Below, piece after piece: positions 1-10,177 of a DNA stretch of 39,750 bases. The translations under genes and the position numbers were made by a program. Below the pieces are notes generated by a model. It saw only the letters and a program-made list of their open reading frames with translations, searched no databases and had not been told where the DNA came from. Origin of the DNA: Chara braunii (lineage: Eukaryota > Streptophyta > Charophyceae > Charales > Characeae). Where the stretch lies: positions 4,358,887 to 4,398,636 of the forward strand of contig BFEA01000009.1 of assembly GCA_003427395.1 (NCBI GenBank), read 5' to 3'. Positions within the stretch are counted from its first letter, which is position 1. Every line of letters begins with the position of its first letter.

Positions 1-61
<61 letters not shown>
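1..61. repeat. (AG)n dinucleotide microsatellite
   Basis: Uninterrupted AG dinucleotides from the first base of the window to the start of unique sequence. The array runs off the left edge, so its full length is unknown. It lies at the far 5' side of the element 1 leader. Confidence 0.97.
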
Positions 62-64
<3 letters not shown>

Positions 65-388
65 GCGATCCAAGATTGGTTGTCACTTACCTGTGAGGCG
101 AGCTGTGGAGTCCGGTGGAGAAGGAAGACGGTGGCCATAGCCGCGGAGTATTGACACGGAGTACCGGAGGAGAGAAAGGGGGGACAGAGAAGGAGGGACT
201 AAGGAGAGAGAAGAAGAAGTGTGGGAGGAGGAGATTGAAGAAGAAGACAGACATAGCCGGGGGCGAGCACAAAAAAAAAAACAAAAAAAAAAACAGCGAA
301 AGAGAAGAAGAAAGAAAGTGAAGGAAGGGGAAGTAGACGGCGAGGGTGACGAAGGTGAAGGTGTCGGCAGCCATAGCCGAGGTGAGGG

Positions 389-582
389 TTGACCGGGCGT
401 TGACCAGACCGTTGACCAGAGGGTTGACGAAGGGTTGATCAGAGGGTTGACTAGGCGTTGACCAAGGTGGTTGACCAAGCGTTGATTGGGGGTTGCCGCA
501 TTGACTCAGCGTTGACCAAGGCGTTGACCAGAGCTGCCGGCCAAGATTTTGACCAAGCTGGAGTTGGTGATATCTCGTTGAC
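389..582 (+). promoter_or_regulatory. Array of 12 TTGAC (W-box-like) cores
   Basis: TTGAC occurs at 389, 400, 412, 424, 447, 458, 471, 501, 512, 523, 549 and 578. Most copies are followed by C or T, matching the WRKY W-box consensus TTGAC[C/T]. TTGAT variants at 435 and 482 fill gaps in the register, so the underlying spacing is 11-13 bp, about one helical turn. This is a degenerate minisatellite. That it acts as a WRKY-responsive enhancer is inference only. Confidence 0.5.
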
Positions 583-818
583 CTTACAGCCTATTCCCTT
601 ACCCTGTGGATGTGCACTTACCCCACGGTACTTGTTGAGTCTGTCTGTCTCTCTTTCTGCATTGAGTCTCTTCTGTCTTAGGTGATAGGACTCTGTGGAT
701 GAAGGATAGGGCCTTGCTGCCAAACCTGCACGGGGCTTAGTAGGACTAATCTCTACTCTGGCATCAGGAGACCTGGGCATGAGCGGCGAGCGCTCGTTAA
801 ACAACTCGTCTAGCCCAA

Positions 819-1080
819 TGACCGGTACTGTCCGGCAGGTCTACTGAGTTCAGTGTGGAGGGTCTGAACTCCGAGCTGTAGGCTGAAACAAAGGCCGTCT
901 TTAAGTGTTGAGGCCTGGTTGAGCCACTCCCCTACCGGACCTAGTAAGGCTGATGATCTGTGTCTAACGACTCGACTGTCCCGAGGGATACGAACCCCTC
1001 CAAAGACCGGTACAGACCGGCGGGCTGCTCGGTGTGGCACAGTAGGCTGGAACGGCTGAGTTGTGGGCTGAAATCGCCAG
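819..1080 (+). repeat. Diverged direct duplication in the leader, offset about 185 bp
   Basis: A block beginning ACCGGTAC at 821 and ending in 'gtaggctgaaac' is echoed from 1006 by ACCGGTAC through 'gtgggctgaaat'. The copies are clearly diverged and have indels. No function is evident. It may be a remnant of tandem growth of the leader. Confidence 0.35.
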
Positions 1081-1314
1081 AGGAACCAAGCTGATCAGGA
1101 CGTTAAAGAATTCTTGAGGAGTTACGAGGGATCTCCTTAAATGCCTCCTGATCAGCTCTTGGTTCAGTAGTGACAGCCTTAGAGTAGTCTTGGGTTAGTG
1201 ACCATAGTTGATAGGGTCTTATCTTGTGGTCCTTCGGAAGTCGGTTAGTAGGTTTGTGTCCGGGTAGGTCCAAGTGGTGAGGAGTGGGACCTTTGTCGTG
1301 CACCTGACACCACC

Positions 1315-3249
1315 ATGGTAGACACCCGGGGCGGCACCTCCACTATGCCGTACACAAAGGAGGAGGAGGCAAAGATGACCGCCATCCTGCAGGAGAGAAA
1401 AGAGAAGATGGAGGCGAAGAAGAAGGCCCTGCAGGAGGAGCAGGCGGCAAAGTTAAGAAAGATAGAGGAGGAGATGGCCAGGGAGAAGGAAAGATTGAAA
1501 AAGGAAGAAGAGCAGTAGTTGAAAAAGATGGAAGAGGAAGAAGATGAAATGCCACTGCAAAGGAAGGGAGTGCAGTACAGTGGCAGCACAGACGCGGAGA
1601 TGGAGAAACGGATCTCAGAGTGGGTCGCTAATTTGTCCTTGGGGGAGGAAGAAGAAGTGGCTATGTATATCCCCAAGGATGACCAGGAAGCCGCCCTGAA
1701 GAAATGGGAAGCAGAAAAGGATGTGCTGAAGCGGCAGGCGATGGAGGATGAGGAGCGGATGGAGTGGAAGCTCGCGATGATGAGAGAAAAGAAGAGAAGG
1801 GTGGAGGCGGCGAGTGAGGCGGTCAAGGAATTAGAAGAAGTGCAGAAACTAAGTCTAAAGCTGACCCCTCAGGTAGACCTCAAACGAAAGGTAGAGATCT
1901 TTGCCCAGAGCATTGAGCGGTTAGCAAAGATACAAGAGCAACAGTACGAATTTAGCCGAAGCCAGGACATAGCTGTGCGCTCCATGCGAATGGGATTCCG
2001 GGACTTTGCGCGCGAACTGATAGGAGCCGTAGGAGCCGAGGTCAATCATCGCCTCGAGAAGACAGAGCGTTTCTGCGTCGGCGCCATTGAAGGCGTCAAA
2101 GTGGCAGCTCCCAAGTAGGAGGAACCACGCCCGCCGCGTAGAGAGCCAGTCAAGGTCAAATTCCCAGATTCCTATAGCGGGAAAAGGGAAGAGAACTTTG
2201 ACAATTGGGAAGCCAACATTAAGACCTATGTGCATCTGCAACAGGTCTCCCCAGATCAGCATGTCCTGATCGCGATCCACTCGCTTAAAGATGAGGCCGC
2301 CAGTTTTGCAAGGTCCCTAGTGCGCGCCGCTAACTGCAATGACGATCTAGTTGCCTATTCGTCCTTTACCTCCCTCACTGAGTTTATGAGATTGTTGCGC
2401 GAGCGATTTGCAGATGTCGCTCGAAGTGTCAAGGCCTCAGATAGGCTCCAGACAATCCACGCTCGTAAGTGGAAGAGTGCCAGGGCACTCAAGAGCACGA
2501 TGGATGAACTAATCGTTGTTCCTGACCATGGGGTCACAAACACCCAATTGGTCGGCCTCTTCTACCGGGCTATCCCCGAAGCCTTGCGAGGGCACTTCTT
2601 TGCGAAGAGCGAAGATCCGGCCACTACCTATGATTCTCTTAGTCGTGAGGTGGTGGCCTTTGAAGCCAAGTCTGCATCTGTGTCTACCTTCTGGCACAAA
2701 GACTTGGACAAGGGAAAACAATGGAAAGGCCGCACTATCTCAGGGCAGGTGAAGACTAAGGATAGCCTTGTCCTAACTCTAGATGAGGGTAGTGTGGATG
2801 AGGTCCCCTACGACCAGATTGANTGGGGGTTAGAGGANGATGACAGCGGTGTGGGTCAGGGGAGAACTTACGCTGCTGTCGCGGTCGGAGGGAGGCCGCA
2901 AGGAGGAGGACGAGGCCAGGGCCAAGGGGGCCGGGCCTCAGGGAGCCGATTTCAGGGCGATCAAGGGGTTGGCGGCAGAGGAGGAAACCGCCAAGCGGGA
3001 GGCAGGGGTCAAGGTCCCCCGCGAAACCGTCCTAGAAACAGGTCTCCCTATAGGGTAGGAGGATGGCACCCAGGGCTACCTCAGGGTAGGCCTTGGGAAT
3101 CTTTGGGTCTGGACCAGACTTTATGGCAACAACGATTGGACCGGGGCCAGTGCATTTTCTGCGGTGACCCGGGCCACATCATCAAATACTGTCTTAAGTA
3201 TCGAGAGACCCGAACGGCTGCCCAAGGGCCAAAAGGCAGCCGCGGGTAG
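1315..3249 (+). pseudogene. gag: Ty3/gypsy gag polyprotein, element 1 (two in-frame TAG)
   Basis: The structural Gag protein would assemble the virus-like particle and bind element RNA. The ATG at 1315 sits in a strong context (ACCATGG). One frame runs to 3249 except for TAG at 1516-1518 and 2116-2118. The first third is highly charged, rich in Glu and Lys, and probably coiled-coil. Nucleotides about 2160-2680 encode a retrotransposon-gag-like helical region. A Gly/Arg/Gln-rich stretch (about 2880-3050) leads to a CCHC zinc knuckle, CIFCGDPGHIIKYC, near 3150-3192. Two ambiguous bases (2823, 2838) fall in this gene. Pol follows in another frame. The stops could be disabling decay or suppressed codons; comparison between copies is needed to tell. 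Confidence 0.85.
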
Positions 3250-3424
3250 GTGTAGCAATTGCCCCTACCACTAGGCCATGTGGGGAACATAGCGCTAGCC
3301 GGCAGGAGACTCCCACACCACATGTGCCTATACAGAGGTTGCAGTCCGGTGTCTAGACAGCTGTCCCGAAACTGCTTGTGTTAGAGTTTCGCTAGACACC
3401 TCCCTCACAAGCGTAGCCGAAGAG

Positions 3425-5752
3425 TTGAAGGAAAGAAGGCCCGCCTGGGCCAAGATGAAGAAGGAGAATAAAGGGCAGCCAATTTTATTAGATGCAGAGA
3501 TTTTTAGAAGTAGAGTAGGGGCCCTAGTAGACTCAGGGGCCACCCGCAGCTATATTAGTAAGAAAGCACTGCAGAAGTTGAGGCTGGGACTTAAAGTCCA
3601 GAAACTGACAGACCCCATAGTTAGTATCCTCGCGGACAATCGTACCATGGTTGTAGAGGATTACGTAGAGGGAATCCAGGCGTATTTCCGCCTAGAGAAA
3701 GATGGGAAGGTGGAGAAGGTCCTCCACTCCCTAACTCTCCTCGTAGAAGACAGCCTCCCATTTGATATTGTCCTGGGAATGGATTGGGGAGAGGCAGCCG
3801 GGGCCACGCTCCATTTGAAGGAGCACGAGTGTAGGCTCCCTAGTTCGTCAGGNGAGGCTAAGACTGNCCGCCTGTTCCATGTGTCCGGGGTAGAGAATTC
3901 CTTGGCGCATTGCTGCCTTAGTGCCCCTGCGTTCGCCAGATTGGTGAAGAAGGAGAAATTAGAGGAACAGGTCTTTGTTGCCTATGTTAGGCCAGTCACT
4001 GAGCCTAAGGCAGAGAAGCCCGTAGACCCTGCTATTGCCAAATTGCTGGAAGAGTTTAAGGATTTGACTGAGCCGCCGACAATAACGGTGTCGCGGCCCA
4101 TCCAGCACCGTATTGAGATAGAGCCTGGCAGTAGAACTCCTAAGGGTGCTGTGTATAGGATGTCCCCACGGGAGCTAGAGGAGCTACGGAAGCAGTTGGA
4201 CGAGCTCCTTGAAAAGGGTTGGATTAGGCCCAGTTCGTCTCCTTTTGGAGCCCCTGTTCTCTTTGTCCCTAAGAAAGAGGGAGAGCTGAGGATGTNTATA
4301 GACTATAGGGGTCTGAATGCCATTACNGTGAAGAATGCTGAGCCACTGCCTAGNATAGACGATCTNTTAGATCGAGTGCAGGGGGCGAAGTATTTCTCCN
4401 AGATAGATTTGAAGTCNGGATATCATCAGATAGAGGTGCATCCTGATGATCAGTACAAGACGGCCTTCCGGACTAGATATGGGCACTACGAGTTCATAGT
4501 GATGCCCTTTGGACTAACCAATGCGCCAGCTACGTTCCAGCGCTGTATGAACGATTTGTTTAGGCCGTGGTTAGACAAATTTGTTGTAGTTTATCTAGAT
4601 GACATTTTAGTGTTTAGTAGGACCCTCGAAGAGCATCAGGGTCATCTNANGCAGGTCTTGGAGAAGCTGAGGGAAGCTAACTTCAAGATCAATGCAAAGA
4701 AGTGCGATTGGGCAAAGACCCAAGTTCTGTACCTAGGCCACGTCTTAGACGGAGACGGCGTGAAGCCAGAAGATAGCAAGATCGCAGCGATTAGAGATTG
4801 GCCCACGCCACGTACGCTGACAGAGTTGCGCTCGTTCCTGGGCCTAGCTAATTACTATAGGAAGTTCGTGAGGAACTTCTCCACCATCGCTGCGCCCCTT
4901 CGCAGATTGCTGAGAAAGGAGACCATCTGGAAGTGGGATAAGGACTGCGCGTCTGCCATGAAGAAGTTAAAGCAGGCATTGATAGAGTATCCAGTCCTTA
5001 AAGTTGCCGACCCGTCCTTACCCGTTGTCGTCACGACCGATGCGAGTCAATACGGCATAGGCGCAGTGTTGCAGCAAGACGATGGCAATGGATATAGACC
5101 CGTAGAGTTCATGTCCGCCAGAATGCCTTCAGAGAAGGTCGCGACATCTACCTATGAGAGGGAACTCTACGCTCTCAGGCAAGCCTTAGACCACTGGAAG
5201 CACTACTTGCTTGGGAGGCACTTCAAAGTCTATTCTGACCATAAAACGTTACGATGGTTAAAGACGCAGGCCAAGATGACACCTAAGCTTACTAGGTGGG
5301 CCGCAGAAATAGATCAGTACGACTTTGAGCTCAAGCTTGTCAAGGGAAAGTACAACGTAGTTGCGGATGCTCTGAGTAGGAGGGCAGATTACTTTGGGGC
5401 AATAGTACATTACCTTGATATAGGGAAGGATCTGCAGCAGAAGGTGAGAGAAGCCTACGCGCAGGACCCTATTTATAGTGAGCTCCTCACGCGAGTTACG
5501 GCGGCCCCAAAGACCGAGCCAAACTACCGCACTACGGAAGGGTTACTTTTCGAGAAGACTAATGTCTTTGACCGGTTGTGTATCCCCAATAGTGAAGAGA
5601 TCCGCAGTTTGATCTTGGGAGAATGCCATGACACAGAGGGTCATTTTGGTTGGCAGAAGACTTTAGCCAATCTGATGCGCGCGTATACCTGGCCAGGGAT
5701 GAAGAATGACTGCGTAGAGTATGTTCCGCAGTTGCAAAGTTTGCCAGCGTAA
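3425..5752 (+). CDS. pol: Ty3/gypsy pol: protease, reverse transcriptase, RNase H, integrase zinc domain (element 1)
   Basis: A 775-codon open frame starting at a TTG; the frame is open back to 3299, so the true start is uncertain. The aspartic protease has an intact D-S-G-A motif at residues 36-39. The RT keeps its polymerase motifs, including YLDD at about residues 390-393. RNase H keeps TTDAS (Asp about 539), ERELYA and YSDHKTL, and is followed by VADALSRR. The integrase N-terminal domain begins with the H..H pair in [11 protein letters not shown]. The frame then breaks at 5724-5727, where one extra C separates this frame from the rest of integrase. Ten ambiguous bases lie in this ORF, several at RT codons. 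Of the three gypsy pol genes here it is the best preserved. Confidence 0.88.
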   Translation: MKERRPAWAKMKKENKGQPILLDAEIFRSRVGALVDSGATRSYISKKALQKLRLGLKVQKLTDPIVSILADNRTMVVEDYVEGIQAYFRLEKDGKVEKVLHSLTLLVEDSLPFDIVLGMDWGEAAGATLHLKEHECRLPSSSXEAKTXRLFHVSGVENSLAHCCLSAPAFARLVKKEKLEEQVFVAYVRPVTEPKAEKPVDPAIAKLLEEFKDLTEPPTITVSRPIQHRIEIEPGSRTPKGAVYRMSPRELEELRKQLDELLEKGWIRPSSSPFGAPVLFVPKKEGELRMXIDYRGLNAIXVKNAEPLPXIDDXLDRVQGAKYFSXIDLKXGYHQIEVHPDDQYKTAFRTRYGHYEFIVMPFGLTNAPATFQRCMNDLFRPWLDKFVVVYLDDILVFSRTLEEHQGHXXQVLEKLREANFKINAKKCDWAKTQVLYLGHVLDGDGVKPEDSKIAAIRDWPTPRTLTELRSFLGLANYYRKFVRNFSTIAAPLRRLLRKETIWKWDKDCASAMKKLKQALIEYPVLKVADPSLPVVVTTDASQYGIGAVLQQDDGNGYRPVEFMSARMPSEKVATSTYERELYALRQALDHWKHYLLGRHFKVYSDHKTLRWLKTQAKMTPKLTRWAAEIDQYDFELKLVKGKYNVVADALSRRADYFGAIVHYLDIGKDLQQKVREAYAQDPIYSELLTRVTAAPKTEPNYRTTEGLLFEKTNVFDRLCIPNSEEIRSLILGECHDTEGHFGWQKTLANLMRAYTWPGMKNDCVEYVPQLQSLPA

Positions 5753-6914
5753 TAAGACCCGTACGCGCGCCCCGTTAGGTCTTCTCAGACCCTTACCCAT
5801 TCCGGACCAACCGAGAGACTCAGTGTCCATAGACTTCATGGACACTCAAGTCAAGAGCAGGCATGGCAAGAGCCAAGTCATGGTCATAGTAGATCGATTT
5901 AGTAAGTGCGCAGTCTTTGTTCCTTTGCCTTCAGAGGCACGTACTGATTTAGTCATACAAAGATTTTTTGACTGTTGGGTTAGTGAGAATGGAATCCCGC
6001 TGTCAATAGTTAGCGATAGAGATAGTCGCTTTAACAGCCAGAACTAGCAAGAGCTCATGGGAGTGTATGGATCTAAGTTGTTGATGTCATCTGGCCGTCA
6101 TCCAGAGACTAACGGTTAGACAGAGCAAATGAACAAGATCCTACAGCAAGTTTTGCGCATGTACATTAGGCCAGATCAGATTAACTGGGATGAGATGTTA
6201 CCTAAGGTAGCTAGTGCATATAATAATAGCGTGCATCTGTCCACCTGCCGCACTCCCAACGAACTGCACAAGTCCTTTAGGCCCCGTAGACCATTTGAAG
6301 GACTTAGCCGGGATCAGATTCACAGATTGCCACCCGGGACCAGGGAGTTCGCTGTGCAACACGAGAAAGAACTAGCTACTGTAGTAGAGAACCTCAGAAA
6401 GGCCCAGCACAGGATGATAGAGCAAGCCAATAAGCATCATCGCCCCTCACAGTTTCAAGTAGGCGACTTAGTCTGTTCTAAAGAGTTTGCACCTGAGGAG
6501 AACATCTCGTAGAAGTTACTGCCCACCTATAGAGGACCGTGGCCAGTCTTAGAAGTCAAAGGCGGCGAAGATGGACCGTCCTATACCATAGAACTCCCAG
6601 CACACCTCCACGCATATCCAGTTTTCCACGCATCAAAGTTGTTACCGTGTCAAACAAGTGATCAGTTCCCATCCCGCAGGTCCATGATCCCACCGGATAT
6701 GGATGGAAGATACGACATTGATGGAATAGTGGCTGAAGATGTATTCAGGACTGGAGGTAGGGGTCGTCCACAGAAACAGTACAAGGTTCACTTTAGTTAT
6801 CAAGAACCGGAGGANGACCGCTGGTTTACAAGGTCTGAACTTCTAGAGACAGCTCCCGATATAGTCCGAGCCTACAAGAGACAGCAGAGGGGTAAAGGTC
6901 CTGCCTTGGACTGA
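5721..6914 (+). pseudogene. pol: Integrase core and chromodomain-like tail of element 1 pol (frameshift, three TAG)
   Basis: This continues pol after the one-base shift at about 5725. It supplies the CxxC half of the HHCC zinc finger (SCKVCQRNK), the catalytic core with Asp in SIDFMD and in VSDRDS, and the Glu in TEQMN. Next come a GPW motif and a C-terminal module (nt 6700-6890) with the Y-K-V-x-F...W pattern of chromodomains, typical of chromoviruses. TAG stops lie at 6045-6047 (related elements have Trp), 6117-6119 (element 2 has Gln) and 6510-6512. The last segment ends at TGA 6912-6914. Integrase inserts the cDNA; the chromodomain-like tail may bias target choice. Confidence 0.83.
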
Positions 6915-6984
6915 AATTTTCNCGGAGGACCTCGAATTTAGGCCGGCGGGAGTGAAACGGTTTTCACCTTTTAGCAGTGGTGGA

Positions 6985-7140
6985 TGCAGTACCCAGGGTT
7001 CGATCCCTAGACCTCACCCTACCCATGTACAGTATCTGTGTAGACCCCGAGAATTGAACCTGTGACCTGTGTATTCGTAGGCAGTTGGTAGGCCTGTTGT
7101 AGGTCCATAGGCAGCAGGGGTTCGATCTGTAGGTCTATAG
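6985..7140 (+). other. tRNA-B-box-like motifs in the element 1 LTR
   Basis: GGGTTCGATCCCT near 6998-7010 and GGGGTTCGATCTG near 7119-7131 resemble the pol III B box (GGTTCGANNCC). The flanks do not fold into a tRNA cloverleaf and no A box is evident at the right distance. They may be tRNA-derived (SINE-like) debris or coincidence. Confidence 0.25.
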
Positions 7141-7397
7141 CGTAGGAGTCTTAGTGAGTTCCGGAAGCTTAGCTGTAGACCTTCTAGAAGGTAGGCAAGT
7201 GGGCAAGTGGTCAAGTGGTGAGGCAAGTGGTGGACTAAACCGCNGTGCAACAGCNGTACAACGTCGGTAGGATAGCGGTGAGTCCACAGCCAGTCAGCGG
7301 AGGGTCCAGTCAGTCCCAGTCNGGTCCAGCAAGTACCACAGGGGCACTGCGAGCATCAAGGGCCGATGGCAAAGGGCAGACCAACGAGTTTCTGAAG

Positions 7398-7412
7398 TAT
7401 AAATCAAGAGGC
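7398..7412 (+). promoter_or_regulatory. Candidate TATA box and shared downstream motif of the element 1 LTR
   Basis: TATAAAT is followed immediately by TCAAGAGGC. Element 3 LTRs have TATA-TCAAGAGGC at 16399 and 37901. Both are followed by a CATTC-containing stretch, so this is a plausible conserved core promoter with initiation about 25-35 bp downstream. Confidence 0.5.
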
Positions 7413-7815
7413 AGCGCCCAGCCATTCATTCATTCCTGCGGATGCCATGCGGAAGCGCTGCCTCAGCAGCTTGTGCGAGGAGGTCTGCAGTGCGCCCGAA
7501 GTCGAAGTGGGCAGTGAAGTGTAGTATAGCGATAGGGTAGTGGCAGCTAGCGCTGCCATAGCTGTAGTACAGTGTGTGTGTGTTGCATATGGACACCGAG
7601 TGCTGCGTGTGGGACATCCAGGGTGATCCAGAGTGCGAACAGTGAGTTGTGTGGGCGCAGAGCCGCCATAGCCAGTTGAAGAGAACTCTTATCCGGTTAC
7701 GATATCTTTGAGTACTGTGTGGGCGCATGTCGCCAGTTTGCTGTATCGCTGTTTGCATGCGTGAAAAGAGTGAATGAGTTGAGTTTGATTGCAAAATCTG
7801 ATTAATTTTTGTCAG

Positions 7816-8639
7816 GACGGGGTATCAGTTAGACTCCTCAACTGCTGATTTATGTACTTGCAAGCGTGATACATAGATTCTTCCGAAGAATAGGGTAGGA
7901 TCTGACAAGATCTGTATATGGGACTAAGCCTTACCATATTCAACAATAACGCTTGAACTGACAGAGTCATGTGTAGGGTAGGTATATCTGCGTAGAGAGT
8001 TCAGTCACAAACAAATTTGACTCTGTCCAATCAGGCTGAGACATTACTAGGACAAAGCCCAGTGGTTAAAAGGAATTTGCAGCTCTATAGGTAAAATCCG
8101 TAACACTGTCACTACAAGTGTGCGGCCACGGAGAAACATGAAAATCTGATTTCTACCCAAAAGAGCAAAACTTAGGACCGTGTAGGAGAATTTGAGTTGA
8201 GATTTGTACTAATCATACTCTCTCTCAAACACAGGTCATCCATCCAATGAGTGCAGTTCAGTGTGAGAACATGAACGTGATCAGACAGTGAATGCCACTC
8301 ACAGGAAGTACAAGGGGGTAGTCAGACAAGAATTCAATGTAAACTCGCATTGGAATTCTTGTCAGACTGAGAGCAATCTTGGGGTTGATTCATCGATAAG
8401 AGAAGATGAATTCAATACAGTCTGTCCATCAGCAGTGTTTGAGAAACTTGAACAAGCCTGGAACTTAGCATAGTCATTCTCAAGCACAAGGGATGCACAG
8501 ACAAACCAATGGGATCAGTGAAGGAATCAGGCTCAAGGTAGCTATACCAGGAGAAGGTTTTCATCAGTTGAACACACACAGGTAGGTTACAAACAACCAA
8601 ACTGCACTTGTCCTTCTTCAACAAAAGGACACTCATTTC
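7816..8639. other. Intergenic stretch, no gene recognised
   Basis: AT-richer sequence with only short frames and no recognisable protein similarity on either strand. The one clear structure is the hairpin at 8320-8368. Confidence 0.5.
8320..8368. other. Near-perfect inverted repeat (hairpin), 20/21-nt arms
   Basis: Arm 8320-8339 pairs with arm 8348-8368 around an 8-nt loop, with one mismatch and one bulged base. Each arm contains GAATTC or nearly so. It is isolated from any gene. It could be a palindrome remnant of a small non-autonomous element or a cruciform-forming site. Confidence 0.7.
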
Positions 8640-8667
8640 AGCAGAATATGTTGTTGACTAGGCCAGG

Positions 8668-10161
8668 TTACAACGTAGTGGTTGCCCCATGAAGGGCAAT
8701 ACTTGACAAAGTGTTGCTCAGCACATCTGAGGCAAACACCGGCATCCTTCCTCTTTGCCATAGCCCTTCTGGGATATGCAAGTTCCTCCATGGGGGAGAG
8801 GAAGGATCCATGGGGTTAGCTGGACATTTGGCAAACTTGGGCAGATTTTGCTTCTGAGGTCCACAGGGGCGTTTGCCAGCCTCCATAGGAGAGGGGGACC
8901 TTTGTCTGTGGATCTGATTGGCACCCTTAACGACAGTCAACAGTTCCTGAGCCAAAGTCAGAAAAGCATCATATGAGAAGCCTCCTGCCCCTTGACCAGC
9001 TGAGGGAGTTGATCCTCTCTGGTCAAAGCCTGCAGAGTCTTCCTCAGACTCCATCACGTGCCACCTCCCTTCACTCTTCCTCTGACTTTGAGAAGGGGAG
9101 GTGCTTCCCCTTTGCAAAGTGGATTGGATTTGGAGTTTGGCCTCCAAATCCACGGCTGCTCTCCCAAAGGCCCTCCGGACCTTGCGACCTGCAGTAAATA
9201 GGGTTTGTACATAGGTTACCGGGGTAGCCTGGATAAACAATTGCAATTTGTCCTGGTCTGACATCGATAACCCAGGGGTAAAGGTTGATCTTTCCCAAAC
9301 TGCGTAGAGCTTAGAGCGGGATCCCTGCCATTGTGATTGGCCTAACCTCACAAGCTCTGCAGCAGCTTCCTTGGCTCTCTCTCGGTCGACTAACCTCTCC
9401 TCCAAACCCCTGAATATCTGGTTCAATCCTACTGTAACAGCCGAGTCGGCCAGCTGTTTCTGGGCCTTATTGGCCTCAGAAGTAGCCCACTGAAGTGCAG
9501 GCCCTCCCAAGGGGGCCACAGTGGACGCACCTTGGTAACCTCTGGACAAGTGAGTTCCTTGAGTACCATCTCATTGAGGCAGTCCAATCTGCTACATCCA
9601 CTTTGGGGTTATCCCCGGTGAATGTGTCAGGTTGGACTGTCCTGGGGTGCCTCGATTTCTGTTGGGCTAGGCCTGCAGTCACTTTAGCCTCAGAAGTCCC
9701 AGGGTGCCCTGCAACAAGCTGCAGAGACTGCACCTTTGAAGGTGTAGGCGGTCTGTTCTTGGGGATACTGGCTTGGAATGATGCAGCCGTAGAGGACCTT
9801 GCATAGGAATGGGGTGTAACATGAGGTGTAGGTGTAGGTGTAGGTGTAGGTGGGGAAATAGGAGTGGGGGTAGGGAGGAAACATAGATTAACAACTGCCA
9901 CAAAACGATCGAAGGAATCTGCAAGGGAGAGAGTTTGGTTTCGATGATGGACAATCTGTCCGCCATCGAAGTCATGCTTTCATCCCAGGAGGTGTGTTCT
10001 TCCCTCCTCACTTCCTTGGATTGTCTCGACCTTCCTTCCTTCTGATTCTCCATTTGCTCCACCTGCAACCGTGCTGCCTCTGCAGCCTTCCTCAAGTCCT
10101 CAACTTCCTGTCCAATCAGACTTTTTGGGCCTGTCCCCTGACTGATTGAAGCATGGCCCAT
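8668..10161 (-). pseudogene. gag: Retrotransposon gag-like polyprotein, copy A (element 4, frameshifted)
   Basis: It starts at ATG 10161 (MGHASISQGTGPK). A charged helical N-terminus is followed, after a shift near 9929, by a Pro/Thr-rich stretch encoded by a (GGTGTA)n-like tract at about 9822-9852. The motif DTFTGDNPKVDVADW follows near 9610. A second shift near 9555 leads to a long segment down to about 8750. A third shift near 8755 opens a CCHC-like knuckle (CLRCAEQHFVKYC, with three rather than four residues before His) at about 8696-8734. No protease or RT follows, so the element is truncated. Assignment as gag rests on the knuckle, the layout and the upstream PBS/LTR, not on a clear family match. 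Confidence 0.6.
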
Positions 10162-10177
10162 TCCGTACGGCTCTTTT

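Larger units (their letters stand above)
62..1314 (+). other. 5' leader of element 1, no protein gene
   Basis: This stretch precedes the gag start of element 1. It is purine-rich at 110-360, holds the TTGAC array at 389-582 and a weak internal duplication at 819-1080. I found no reading frame with recognisable similarity and no convincing PBS, so the 5' LTR is either left of the window or lost. Long untranslated leaders are common in plant Ty3/gypsy elements, and the other elements here also have leaders over 1 kb. Confidence 0.5.
62..7815 (+). mobile_element. Ty3/gypsy (chromovirus-like) retrotransposon, element 1
   Basis: Order leader, gag, protease, RT, RNase H, integrase, chromodomain-like tail, probable 3' LTR. 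This domain order defines Ty3/gypsy rather than copia. The left boundary is not seen, and the right boundary near 7815 is an estimate. Of the window's 19 isolated ambiguous bases, 17 lie at 2823-7322, which suggests several near-identical copies were merged in the assembly. Confidence 0.75.
6953..7815 (+). repeat. Probable 3' LTR of element 1 (end uncertain)
   Basis: It begins with TG 39 bp after the pol stop and contains a TATA box at 7398-7404 followed by TCAAGAGGC. The same TATA-TCAAGAGGC arrangement occurs in both LTRs of element 3. A purine-rich stretch (ggccggcgggag) precedes it and could be a polypurine tract. The 5' LTR partner is not in the window, so the end at '...ttttgtca' is a guess. 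Three ambiguous bases fall inside. Confidence 0.45.

Noticed and set aside
83-478. Minus-strand frame rich in Ser, Pro, Phe opposite the element 1 leader
   Set aside because: It is the complement of purine-rich and TTGAC-repeat DNA; composition alone explains it.
757-768. TGGCATCAGGAG in the element 1 leader as its PBS
   Set aside because: Matches the canonical PBS only in part, and the sequence before it does not look like an LTR end or resemble the 3' LTR.
6985-7020. Possible tRNA gene (B-box-like GGTTCGATCC)
   Set aside because: No cloverleaf, no matching acceptor stem and no A box at the usual distance.
7810-7840. GGGTATCAG as a PBS after the element 1 LTR
   Set aside because: Only about eight bases match the initiator-Met PBS, and no plus-strand gag follows.
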